A stretch of 64,000 bases of DNA from Camellia lanceoleosa (lineage: Eukaryota; Streptophyta; Magnoliopsida; Ericales; Theaceae): contig CM045762.1 in assembly GCA_025200525.1 (NCBI GenBank), positions 91,764,717 to 91,828,716 of the forward strand. The letters run 5' to 3'. Both the position numbers and the translations under genes were made by a program. Each line of letters begins with the position of its first letter. Position 1 is the stretch's first letter. Below are positions 1 through 10,817 of the stretch, one piece after another. The notes beneath the pieces are model-generated. The model saw nothing but the letters and a program-made list of their open reading frames with translations. It made no database searches and was not told the origin of the DNA.

Positions 1-542
1 CAAAACTGAGCCGAGGTATATATACTGGCTACTCCTTTATTCCAGTTAATCCGGTCTCCTGGCATTTGGGCTTCTTAGTCTTCAAAATTCCCAAAAACCT
101 AGAAAAAATCGTCGTCATTTACATCTTTGTCTGGGGTGTTCTTTATTATTTTTTCTTTGTGGCGTCTTATTCTTAGATAATATACCCAGCCATCTTCATT
201 TTGGCTAAGGGAGTATTGGTGGAATAGCTCGGCTAAATCAAGGTTAAGGCCAAGCCGGCGATTTAGCTCGGCGATGCCGTTTATTATTCTGTACGAATTT
301 GTGGAAAACTGGGTAGGGCAAAGTCTTGTTTGTCTAAGGAATTCACAAATAAGAGATTGAATGGGAAAGCGGAGACCAGCCTCCACAAAAGATATGGCGG
401 AGAAGGGAATGAAGCCCGATTTTCTCCATGGGGTTGTGTCTAGTTCGGCGAGTGAAAGGTGGACGTCATCAAGGATGTTGTAATCCTTGTGGAATTCGGC
501 TATAGCCCCTGGAGAGTTTACTAAAAACCTATATTTACCCAT
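1..542 (-). pseudogene. antisense ORF of Tat copy A (Transposase_28/PF04195-like)
   Basis: The open frame runs from an ATG at 540-542 down to a stop near 99 (147 aa). It holds the block TTPWRKSGFIPFS, a leucine-rich middle, and EDGWVYYLRIRR followed by an acidic DVNDDDFF end. This pattern resembles the 'putative gypsy-type transposon' domain (PF04195), reported in antisense ORFs of plant Ty3/gypsy elements. The frame continues past the stop: the tryptophan codon found after DDDFF in copy B is TAG here, and a second stop follows, so the gene is broken. The function of these antisense proteins is unknown. The copy B counterpart is at 55699-57753. The family assignment is by motif only. Confidence 0.7.
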
Positions 543-2040
543 ATGGACTTAAATTAGGTATAATTTAGCCTGGAGAGCTAGCTCGGTGTTGAGATGGTGT
601 TGAGTATCTCGGTTGAGCGTTCAAATGAGTGCCTGGCCAACCTAAGTCAGTCTGCAAAGTAAAAAGGAAAAGTGTTAAGCACAGATCGTTGGACCATGCT
701 AAAAGAAACAAAGGCAAAATAAATGAAGTCCTAGCTCGGCTACGTCGGATACTATCCGTTCTTAGCTTGGTTGAAACAGAGGACTTTAGCTCGGTTAAGT
801 GGAACGAGAGGTTCGTAGCCTGGTTAAAGCTTAGGGTACGGCATTCTTGGTTCGGTTTTGACTAAGTCAGAGAGCTGGTTTGGCCCCAAGTGATAGCCCG
901 GTCATTGGTTAAGGCTTTCTAGTTCGGTAGTGCGCACACCTAATACAGTTTCCTAGCTCGGCTAAGTGAGACAGAAGGGTCTTTGACCGATTGAAACTTA
1001 ATATGGTTCGACTGGGTGCACACCTTAAGTACAAACAGGTTCCTAGTTCGGTTGAAATATTATTTTGGATCAAAAGCGCCATTTCTTAGATTGGTTGTGA
1101 ATCCAGTGGGTCTATTACATGGTTTTTGTAACAAAGTGGTTTATTTCCCATGGAAACTACAAGAAAGTGTTTTTGAAAAACATATATACTATCCTATGTA
1201 TTACAATACAATACAAAACGAACAAAAAGAAAAAGATTGGAGCCACGTGCAGTTCAAAATGATAAAATCAAAGGTGAAAGCAAGATGCAGAAAACACAAG
1301 CTTTGCAGATCACGATTGAGGAAAAATGGAGGCTCGGAAGGTAGAGAGAAGATGATGAATAGTGGTATGTTTGGTTCAAAGAGTAGGGTTTTTGTGAAGA
1401 GCGTGAGTTTGGCGGGATTGTTCAAATTTTGCGAGTGCGAGGCGGCTATGGCATTGTAATTAACCAATAAAGACTTGCCACGTGTCCAAAAGAATTATGC
1501 GATTCGATTTTATGCTTGTTGAAAAAGCGTTTTTGACCGAACCAATCGGTGGCGGTGATAACTTAGCTCGGTTGAAAAGTCTAAAGTTTTAGCTCATTTG
1601 GTAACAAATAATCCCAATCATGCTACATAAATGGAATTAAGGGGCAATTGAGAGGGATATTTTAAGTGCATTAGGGCGAGCTAGACCAGCAGCGTGGTAA
1701 TGGGCGTTCTGTGGGCATGGTAAAAAGGCCATGAAAGGACCTTGCGTTAGCTCGGTCAATTATGGTTGCAGTTACCACGGTCGATGTGGTGATAATTAGC
1801 TCGATCATGGTATTCAGAACTGAGGTATTGGGGCTTCTTATGGTGGACCTTGCTCTCGTTGGCCGATCAAAGCTTCTTGTAGTTAGCAGTGCGAGCAGAC
1901 CAATCCGAGGTACAAGTGAGAGGAGAGCCGAGCTATGTCATATAGTTGGGAAGGCGCTTGACTGAGTATGACAAAAGGCTAGTGTTAACTCGGTCATATT
2001 GTCATCCAACTGTGGTAAAACCATCTCACTTGGTTTAAGC
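543..2040 (+). other. noncoding 3' region of Tat copy A
   Basis: This is about 1.5 kb between the start of the antisense ORF and the polypurine tract. It is peppered with short copies of a TAGCTCGGTTA-like motif. I see no convincing coding frame; the open frames at 629-865, 1016-1459 and 1762-1965 have no recognisable domain. The promoter of the antisense ORF would have to lie here. Confidence 0.5.
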
Positions 2041-2051
2041 AGTGAGGGGGG
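2041..2051 (+). other. polypurine tract of copy A
   Basis: The purine-rich run AGTGAGGGGGG directly precedes the TG that starts the 3' LTR. It would prime plus-strand DNA synthesis. Copy B has the matching run on the minus strand at 54305-54315. Confidence 0.75.
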
Positions 2052-2376
2052 TGTTGAAGGATAAGCATTATCTTTCAGGAGTATAATTCTTAGGAGGACT
2101 CTGCATAAAGGAATAAGAGTCCTACTACGATTGTGCTACGCGGAAACTATAAAAGCTTACAACATAACCTATGTACAGGTATCACAACTTTGATTCCCGA
2201 ATACGCAGAGCTTTTATCTATTTGTCTATTTTGCTGACTTAGGCATCGGAGAGGTATCCGGCACACACCCGCCGGCTAGCTCACGTTTGTGTTTTCAGAG
2301 AGTAAAGCGCTGACGTTTGGAGAAGTGCAAACTTGATCAATAGGATCATACGAGAAGATTATTTCGTACTCATACA
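2052..2376 (+). repeat. 3' LTR of Tat copy A
   Basis: The LTR starts TGTTGAAGG just after the polypurine tract and probably ends ...CTCATACA. Its body matches the reverse complement of 53989-54304. A TATA box (TATAAAAG, 2148-2155) lies about 100 bases in. At about 325 bp it is short. The right border is uncertain by some bases, because copy B does not end in CA at the equivalent place. Confidence 0.75.
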
Positions 2377-2974
2377 TGAGGCAATGATTGATTTGTTATA
2401 TCATATCACTAAAATGACATGGTATAATTGTGTCATTGAATTTTTTTCTCATCCATCACGGGTTTCTTTCGATTCAAACCATTTATTTTTGTTGGGTCAT
2501 GCATGTTAAAATTATATTAATTCGATAATCATAACTAAATTATGAACGATAAAAGTAATTTTTTAATTTTTTTTTTGGAAAAGAAATTTGATGAAATGAT
2601 GAGCTATGTTTATAAGGTACAAACATGACTTCAGGGTGATTTAGGAGGAGTGCAAACTTGATCAATAGGATCATACGAGAAGATTATTTCGTGCTCATAT
2701 AGGAGGCAATGATTGATTTGTTATATCATATCACTAAAATGACATGGTATAACTGTGTCATTGAATTTTTTCTCGTCCATCACGGGTTTCTTTCGATTCA
2801 AACCATTTATTTTTGTTGGGTCATGCATGTTAAAATTATATTAATTCGATAATCATAACTAAATTATGAACGATAAAAGTATTTTTTTTAATTTTTTTTT
2901 GGAAAAGAAATTTGATAAAATGATGAGCTATGTTTATAAGGTACAAACATGACTTCAGGGTGATTTAGGATGTT
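2325..2974. repeat. 325-bp tandem duplication across LTR end and flank
   Basis: Two nearly identical head-to-tail units begin at GTGCAAACTTGATC (2325 and 2650). Each carries the last roughly 50 bases of the LTR plus about 270 bases of AT-rich flank. The units differ by only a few substitutions and short homopolymer changes. The first one and a half lines of each unit are LTR sequence, so the duplication happened after the element inserted. Confidence 0.85.
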
Positions 2975-5319
2975 CTAAATAAGTGTATTTTTTTATTTTT
3001 TATGAAAAGATGTACAGAAAAGTAAAAAGGTGATGTGACTCAAAAAGATAAAAAGTGTATACTTATTAGTACACCCTAATCCAAGCCTTAGCAAATTGTG
3101 ATTGTTGAACTGGAGAAATTTTTATATGTCAATAAGATATTATGTGATATTACCTTCCATAAATTATAAATTGTTTTTCAAACATCCAATATAAATATAA
3201 TAAATTCTACTATCAAAATCCATCACAATAATAGAAAGAATCTTATAACATGTAACTTATCCACATAAAAAATGACTCGTTGGACTGAGATCGTGACAGT
3301 CTCACACCAATTACACCTCCAGTTCAAGCCTATGTCAAATTAAAATTGCTATATATCATTTATCACTGATTAAATGGGCATACATGGTTAATTCCTTATG
3401 TAAAAAAATAATCATTGAAAAAAAAATGATAAAGACAAATACTCAACGATTAACAAATAAAGGGCAAAAATCGTTTTGTCCTCTATGGTTTAGGCCATTT
3501 ATATTTTATCTTCTTATCATTTAGAAATAGTTATTTCTTTTTTTTCTTTTTTTTTTTGTGATTTTGAATTAAAGTGTAATACTAACACTGTTAATGAAAA
3601 ATATAAAATGATCTTAATACCCTTCTATTTTTTTGTTCTTTTGCCTTTATATTTTCTCATTCTATCTCTTCTATTAGACAACTAATTTAATTTAATTATA
3701 TAACTTTTCTAAAAAAATTTATCTATAAATCCCTTATGGCGAAATATTGATCCATTTAGTACTGAAATTTTTCTTATGAACCAATTAGTCATTTTTTTAT
3801 TTTGAAAAGTTATATTTATTTGATTTGGTATCATTTGAGTTTACGTAAATGCCCTTTTGTGATTTATTTTTCTAATTTTTTGATTTGTTTTAGAGATGGG
3901 AATGCAAAGGTGAGGTGTGGAAGATTCTTTTTGAGGGGATTGGTGGCAGAAATATTGGTTGTCAAGCATGGAAATCTACAATTTTGTTAATGTGATTTTT
4001 TAGTGTTACATTAAAATACAGTGTTTGAAAAAAGTACACTAAGAAATTTTTGTGTGTTACATTGATTGGAATGAACGCTTAGAAAAAATACACTAAGGAG
4101 TTTGTTAGTGTATTATATTGGAGTGTTACGTTTGGAAAAAATACAATAAAGAGTTTTTGTATGTTACATTGATTGGAGTATTACGTTTGGAAAAAATACA
4201 CTAAAGAGTTTTTTTTTTTTTTTTTGAAATGTTACGTTTGAGAAAAATATACTAAGAATTTTTTTAGAATGTTATGTTGTTACGTTTGAAAAAAATATAC
4301 TAAAGAATTTTTTAGTATGTTACATTAGAGTGTTATGTTTGAAAAAATATATATACTAGAGAGTTTTTGTATGTTACATTAATTGGAGTGTTACGTTTGA
4401 AAAAAATACACGAAAGAGTTTTTTTGAAATGTTACGTTGTTACGTTTGAAAAAAAGTACAATAAAGAATTTTTTAGTGTGTGATATTGAAGTGTTACATT
4501 TGGAAAAAAAAAAAAAAGTACAGAGTTTTTGTGTGTTACATTAATTGGAATGTTATGTTTGGAAAAATTACATTAAGGAGTTTTTCTTAGAATGTTTAGT
4601 TTTTATGTTTGATAAAAATATATTAAGGAGTTTTTAAGTGTCTTACAGTAGAATGTTATGTTTATAGAGTACTACATTAGAGTGTTATGTTTATAGAGTG
4701 CAACATTTGAGCGTTATATTTATAGAGTGCTACATTTGAATGTTACGTTTGAAAAAATACCCTAAATTTTTTTTGAAGTGTTACGTTTATTAATTTCAAC
4801 ATTATAATAAAACTCATATTTGTCTCTCAACACATATCGTACACGCGGTTATACTTAACTCTTTATATAATTTACACCAGAATGAGACTCAAAAATCATT
4901 ATTTAAAATTTATTGATATTTCACCAATTTTTCTAACTTCTTAAACTCTATTTCTAATTTAATCTCATATTTACATTATAAAAAATATATAATGTATAAT
5001 ATAATATAATAAAATATATACATACATATTATAAATATAAGTATATTATATATATATCTAACTCTCTGAATATATGTATATGTATATGTATATTATAAAA
5101 TATAAGTATATTTTAAAGTGGATTTCGTCCAAAAATAATGATAATAATGATGATGTAACATAGCTGTTGATTTATGATTGCATGTTACTCGAGTGAAGTG
5201 AACTATTCTATGTTAATTTAAATATTATTCAACAATTAACCATAATGCCATTAATTTGGTTCAGCTTAAAACTGACTCCTCCTCCTAGTGATGTTGCATT
5301 ATTTTAAAAAAATTTGCAG
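2975..5319. other. AT-rich intergenic or intronic DNA
   Basis: This stretch lies upstream of the first visible ankyrin exon. Apart from the minisatellite at 3995-4790 and TA-rich runs near 4980-5100, I see no gene. No exon that could supply the start of the ankyrin protein is recognisable here. Confidence 0.5.
3995..4790. repeat. degenerate minisatellite, unit about 50-65 bp
   Basis: Some dozen irregular copies of a unit made of GTTACGTTTG, a run of A, TACACTAAAGAG and a run of T follow each other. Spacing varies by indels in the A and T runs. There is no coding potential. Confidence 0.75.
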
Positions 5320-8300
5320 TTGTTCTTGAGACAGCATTGAAGCATATGTCATCTCTTATGGATGCACCTAACGGAAGAGGAAGGAAACCTCTTTCATACG
5401 CAGCATCCATAGGTTACGTTGATGGGGTTTGCTACATCCTGGACACATTTGTTGATTGCACATACAAAAGAGACGCTGATGGGTCTTATCCCATTCATGA
5501 GGCATCGAGCCAAGGCCATATTGAAGTTGTTAAGGAGTTTCTACGACGTTTTCCAGATTCAAGAGAGTTGCTAAACACACAAGGACAAAATATTCTTCAC
5601 GTTGCTGCCCAGAGCGGGAAAGCCAACATTGTTAGTTATATACTTAAGGCCCCTGAGCTTGAGATGCTTATCAATGACACAGACCAAGATGGAAACACCC
5701 CATTGCTTTTGGCCACAAAGAATGCTCATGCTGAGATAGTGAGCATTTTGACATGGGACAAGAGAGTTCGGTTAGAGATAGGGAATGGTGAAGGCTTTAC
5801 TGCTTTAGATATTGCTCTCAATTACAAGGGGCCCACTTCCTCAATTCACCAGGTATTATTATTATTTTTTTTTGATCGGCAAAAAAAAATTTCATTTAAC
5901 AACATGAAATTAAAAATACAGGAAGAAGGCATGCCTTGAGAGAGATTCAGAAGTATAAAAATATCCTTACTACAGCTACTCGCACCCATACAACCAACCC
6001 CTAAGCCTCTCGATTTTTTAAAACAAAAAGTTAAGCAGGACTTAACAAGAAAAAAAAAAATACAAGAAAATAAATACATGAATCCCCACATAATCAATCC
6101 ACCAAACACACCCAAAACAAACTAAACTAAACTAAACCCAACACCAAAGCAGCCGAACCCCCCAAACTAAGATCTAATCACCAACCACTCAGCCAATACC
6201 TCACCTCAGCTGCTGCCCACGCCTTCTTTGCCACCCTATGCAGACCCTCACCACCCTAGGCTCTGACTCACACTGCGCCCAGCGCCCCTAATCAGCGACC
6301 AACTCCCAACACCCTAAGCCCTCACCACTGCAGATCCAACACCACCGGAAAACAAGCTTCGGCATTATCTCCCAACAAAGCTCACCCACAGATCAACACC
6401 CAACATGCATTATCACCCAACATGCTTAGGCTTCCTCACTGACAAAAGACCACACCACGCCACTGCTGCTGACCCGACCAACCGTTAGGTACACCAACCA
6501 CTGAGACTCCACCCTCTGCAGAACCAAAGCCTAACCAACCAGCATTTCTTCTTCCTTCTCCAGAACTTCTTCCAACACCCCCTCAAACTCACACACGACT
6601 AAAAGCGCTCGAATACAAACCCGGCAGATCTGGGACGACTCCAACACCCAAGTTCCGCCCAAACCAAGCATCAAAACAACACCCAAAAACTGAATCGGAT
6701 TTCACCCCTCAAGCTCCTACTCGCAAAAACCGCACGAGTGTAGATCCCGGACAACCCCTGCTGACAACCCACAACCAAAACCCCCGACAAAACAGCTAAA
6801 CCACACTGCAGCACACCAAAACAGCCCCAGGTGGGAAGAAAAACGGGAGACTCAAGTTTATTAATGGAAAGACATCAAACAAACACGGGAGACGCTAGCC
6901 CAGCCGACCGCCATAGCCAAAGGCGGGGGCCGGCCGGCCCAAAGAGAGGCCCGGGGAGGAGGTTTTTTGAAAGAGAGGAGGTTTTAGAAAGAGAGGTTTT
7001 TATTCACGAGGTATTATTATTATTATTATGATTAATGATTCATCCACATAATTTTTTCGTCTTAATTCTTATCGATAAGAGTTTCAATTCTGTCAATTTA
7101 AACTATAAAAACTGTGTAGCGGGTGTTGTATTATTATTATTATATTGACGTAATTATTATCAAAAAATAAATGTAGGGCAAAAAATTAAATATAGAACCG
7201 AAAAAATCATCACCATGAGAAATTGTCAAGTTTAACTTGGTTCGGCTAACATAACCTACGTCCACTTAATCATATGATTAAGGGTTATTTTGGATATGGC
7301 TTAGAGCAACTCTAATCATATTCTACATTTTTTACTAGCTAAAATATAAAAAATATATTATTTATTTTATTATTTTAGTATTTGATTAAGATTATTATTT
7401 AAGACTATGATCTTTTAATTTTTTATTTATTTAAGTTTCCTATTTCATTTTTTTTCTTATTTTACAAGAATAGGATTGTTTGATCACAAGAATTATTTTT
7501 ATTTTTAATATTGTATTTTCCTTTTAAAATATTCTTGACTAGCAAGAATATTTCTTTTCCTTTTTTAGATTTCTTGATTAGTAAGAATTATTTTAGTATA
7601 AATAAAGATGTAAGTGTTAGGGCAATATGGTTAGTATTTGATTAATAAAAATAGAAAGTTTTCTCTATATTATTCATTTGTAGAGAGAGTATTTCTAATT
7701 CGGATTTGTTCATAGTTTGATTTTATTGTTTGCTTTTCTTTTCAATACGCTTTCCTACATCAGGACTGTTTGTATAATTCATTATGTGACTATTTAAAAA
7801 CTATGATGCTATTTTAGAATTCCCATACCTTTTAAAAATATTTTTTTACTGTCGCTAAACCTCAGCCCCAGTATTAACCATTGATGTGAGCCATAAATTG
7901 AAGGGGCGTAATTTATTTAGTTATTTATTTTTTGTAATGCGTATATATATATATATTTTATTAATGAGTATTTAATATTGAGTAAGAAAATTTAAAAAGA
8001 TTGTACATTCACATATTTTGTAAATATTGGTACAGCCATCTCAAATTTCTTTGACAATTCTCGCAGGACGACATTTATATTTGTTCCAACAAAGCTAGTT
8101 ATCTAGAAATTCTATCAAGAAACTTAGAATGTAAAGGTGTGATTGAGATTGATTTGATAATGGTGAGAGTCACATATAAAATGAATTAGGTCACACATTG
8201 ATATTTTTGGTTAAAATTCTCAATAATAATTCAAGGTATATAGTATTACTCATGTTTTTTAAATATTTGTCTTGAAAATCTCTAGTCTCTTCCCTGTTTA

Positions 8301-9287
8301 TTCTTTTAATTTTTAATTTAGATTTGAAAATTTAAAATCACTAGAGGATGGCAATTTTTACAATATATTAATCTTATAGAGTTTTTAAAACATGATAATT
8401 TCATTATATTTATAATTTATATGTTTTTGAATTAAAATTTTTATTTTATAAATAGGAGAATAAATACTTACAAAATATTATTAACAATATTATTAACAAT
8501 ACTTGTAATTTCACTAGAGTGATCACATGAGTTGAAATTGACCCTCTCCAATGTTGCAGCGGCTAACATGGATAGCCTTGAGGTATGCTAGTGCACCACG
8601 AGGGCAGCCAAAGGATTCAAATGTAAAATTGATTATTTTGAATTTTTCATGTTATCATTGTTGAGTGATCACATGAGTTGAAACTGACCCTCTCCAATGT
8701 TGCAGCTGCTAACATTGATAGTCACACCACAAGGGCAGCCAAAGACCATCGAAACAGAAAAAAATTCAAATGTGGAGGCCTACAAGGATAGGATTAACAC
8801 TCTCCTGTTGATGGCAACAATTATTATCACTGTGACCTTTGCGGCTGGTATCACTGTTCCAGGTGGATATGACGACTCTAAAACTCACAAGGGCATGGCA
8901 CTTATGGTAAAAAAGTCTGCATTTCAAGTATTCGTAATCGCTGATGCTGTAGCTATGTATAGTTCCATTATTGTTGCTGTTTTGCTCATATGGGCACAGT
9001 TGGAAGATCTTGATCTCATTCTTGTTTCCTTGAAATTGGCTTCGCCATTGTTCGGAGGAGCTCTTATGATGGTCGCAATATCATTCCTGACAGGTGTTTA
9101 TCTAGTGGTGAGCAACCTTAATTGGCTTTCTTATGTTATTTTGATCATGGGCTTAATCTTTGTCCTTGCCCTTTCCACGCTGTTGATTCTACTCTTTCTA
9201 CCAACTTCCTTGAACCATCGCATGCTACGCTACATCTTCTACTATCCATTTTCTCTTTTGCTATTAATCAGCAAAAAGTGGTGTTGA
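5320..9287 (+). CDS. ankyrin-repeat PGG-domain membrane protein (partial gene)
   Basis: Two exons can be seen. Exon 5320-5852 follows an acceptor (TTTGCAG) and codes for about four to five ankyrin repeats, for example GSYPIHEASSQGHIEVVKEF and GNTPLLLATKNAHAEIVSIL. It ends in phase 0 at a CAG/GTATT donor. Exon 8706-9287 follows TGTTGCAG in the same phase and codes for the PGG domain (FAAGITVPGGY) and four hydrophobic segments, ending in TGA. This architecture matches the plant ACD6/ITN1-type family, membrane proteins linked to defence and stress signalling; the exact role here is not known. The codons for the N terminus are not in the visible upstream DNA. The frames are intact, but the 2.85-kb intron holds a LINE-like insertion that begins at the donor site. 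A Tekay element lies 288 bases past the stop. It may be a live gene, an alternative transcript or a fragment. Confidence 0.8.
5867..7001 (-). mobile_element. LINE-like insertion, no ORF2, in ankyrin gene
   Basis: The insert is bounded by a 23-bp target-site duplication (5844-5866 and 7002-7024; one mismatch, C/G). Read on the minus strand it ends in TTTGCCGATCAAAAAAAAA, i.e. a poly(A) tail after a tail motif like that of plant L1 LINEs. Long TSD plus poly(A) indicates target-primed reverse transcription. The body (about 1.1 kb) is G/T-rich on the minus strand with no reverse transcriptase frame, so it is an internally deleted LINE or a non-autonomous relative. A GGCCGGCCGGCC palindrome lies near its 5' end (6928-6939). 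Confidence 0.75.
7025..8516. other. remaining intron of ankyrin gene
   Basis: AT-rich intron DNA. The stretch 7440-7770 has a TATAAATAAAG motif and an LTR-like end (CTTTCCTACA) and might be an old copia-type solo LTR, but I could not find matching borders or a TSD. Nothing else is recognisable. Confidence 0.4.
8517..8623 (+). repeat. partial duplicate of last-exon acceptor region
   Basis: This segment repeats, with changes, the sequence 8663-8784 that spans the acceptor and first codons of the last ankyrin/PGG exon. It includes a second TGTTGCAG acceptor (ending at 8559) and the GGGCAGCCAAAG stretch, then diverges. A GT donor-like AGGTATGC follows within 25 bases, so it could act as a decoy or micro-exon. 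The tandem order and similarity point to a local duplication. Confidence 0.65.
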
Positions 9288-9575
9288 TGTCTGGTCTGTT
9301 GGTATTGGAAAACTCTCTTTTAATATTTTCAAACAAAAAAAAGGACGTAAAATTATTGTAACAACCACATCATTCCTTTTGGCACTCCATTAGAGATATA
9401 TGGATTTCGTGTGTGTGTGTGTGTTTTTTTTTTTCATTTATGAAACTGATTATGTATTTATTTCAAATATATGTGTTGAAAGTTTATTTGATATACTGTC
9501 TACATTTTGTGCTAGAACTATTTGGAGAATTGTGTTGAGTCCGATTTTGATCAAACACTCAACAGAGTGTGCACA
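9288..9575 (+). other. 3' flank of ankyrin gene
   Basis: Likely 3' untranslated region and flank, with a short GT run (9408-9424). The flank is cut by the Tekay insertion at 9576 and continues at 18622. Confidence 0.5.
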
Positions 9576-10189
9576 TGTCATGCCCCAAAACTCGCTCCTA
9601 AAAGTTTGGGCATGACCTATGCATAAATAGACATATAACCTGATATAAACGTCATACGGGGCCTTGACGGAAGCATAAATTAGTAACATAATATAGATAC
9701 AAACATATTCCATTGAGCTATTGCTAGTATGCCAGGATCTCATATAACACATACATCATCAAAGGTGGATAAAATTTAAAACTATATCCCTGGATATCGG
9801 TTACAACTACAAGCATTTACAGTCCCAGCCCGAAGATTGGGCGTATACAAAAGAACATGAAATTTATATACACACCCTTGGATGGCACTCAAAAGGAAAC
9901 CAACATCTTAACAATTCCACAAAAATAAAGGCTTGGTAGTGTGCCTTGATATATGAGGGTTGACAAAAGAAAGCAGCATCATGAGCTAGGTTTGACCACC
10001 TGGTGGGTGACCTACAGAAATAGACATAACGGAGAGTGAGTCAAGCTTAGTGAATAGCAACACATAAATAAAACATTGCTTAACTTGAAACATAGAACAT
10101 ATCAATACAATAGTCTGATTCTGCTTTAGTACATAACGGCCTTAGGCCTAATCTTGTATCATAAACTTGGTGGCTCTATGTCCTTGAAA

Positions 10190-10318
10190 GTTGTTGGCAC
10201 GAGGCCCTTGGAATTGGCGTGAAGCCCTTGTAAATGGCATAAGCCCTTGTAAATGGCACAAGGCCCTTGAAAATGGCATTAAGCCCTTGAAAATGGCACG
10301 AGGCCCATGAAAATGCTT
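10190..10318. repeat. VNTR in Tekay 3' LTR, six units
   Basis: Six copies of a 19-20-bp unit of the type AAATGGCACGAGGCCCTTG. The other LTR has seven (17062-17203). Confidence 0.8.
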
Positions 10319-10712
10319 TTCTTTACATACTTTTAACATTAATAGACTTTAAACACTAACATAAGTACATTAGATGCTTGAAACATTAACATAATTGCCT
10401 TACATGCCTCGAAACGTTGGCATAGTTGCATAACAGTTACATAGGTACTACTACTCACAATGTTGTGCTGATGTGCTAGTTCCTCCTGGAGTGTGTCCTG
10501 CACACAATCATAACTTGCGAATTAGTTATTCTTCTTTTTTTTTTATCACTTCTTCTTCTTCTTTTTTATCATTGAGTAACCAGTCTCTGCCTCATTACAT
10601 TTCATATGCATTTATAACTATTTGAAAGTCGTCAAAAGTACTCTAAAACATTAGCAGAGGGTTTAGCATGCAAAATAGAAGAAAACATTTCATTTTCCTG
10701 AAAATGAATGCC

Positions 10713-10817
10713 CCGCTCGAGTGCCCCTTTTGCCGCTCGAGCGAACTGTTTAATTCGCCCAAAACTGCTAGGAGGTGGTTTTTCCCGCTCGAGCGGGACT
10801 TCCGCCGCTCAAGCGGA
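10713..10817 (-). promoter_or_regulatory. CGCTCGAGCG palindrome cluster, 3' LTR
   Basis: Four copies of a CCGCTCGAGCGG-like palindrome lie about 100 bases upstream, in element orientation, of a GTTATAAAT box (10610-10618). The first and last copies have decayed at CpG sites (GAGTG, CTCAAG). A role as a promoter element is inferred from position only. Confidence 0.45.

Larger units (their letters stand above)
1..2376 (+). mobile_element. Tat-lineage Ty3/gypsy element, copy A (3' end only)
   Basis: This is the 3' part of an LTR retrotransposon whose gag-pol would lie left of the window on the plus strand. It consists of an antisense ORF (1-542, minus), a noncoding stretch, a polypurine tract (2041-2051) and a 3' LTR (2052-2376). 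The same parts occur in reverse orientation at 53989-57753 (copy B), where they sit downstream of a Tat-type pol, and that is the reason for the lineage call. The two copies share the antisense protein, the PPT/LTR border and the LTR sequence, but they clearly differ in many positions, so they are separate old insertions and not a recent duplication. Confidence 0.85.

Noticed and set aside
1016..1459. 147-codon plus-strand frame in copy A
   Set aside because: No domain, basic low-information sequence, and an overlapping opposite frame; the copy B counterpart is not open.
7440..7770. Possible copia-type solo LTR in the ankyrin intron
   Set aside because: TATA and a CTACA end are suggestive, but no start, TSD or second copy was found.
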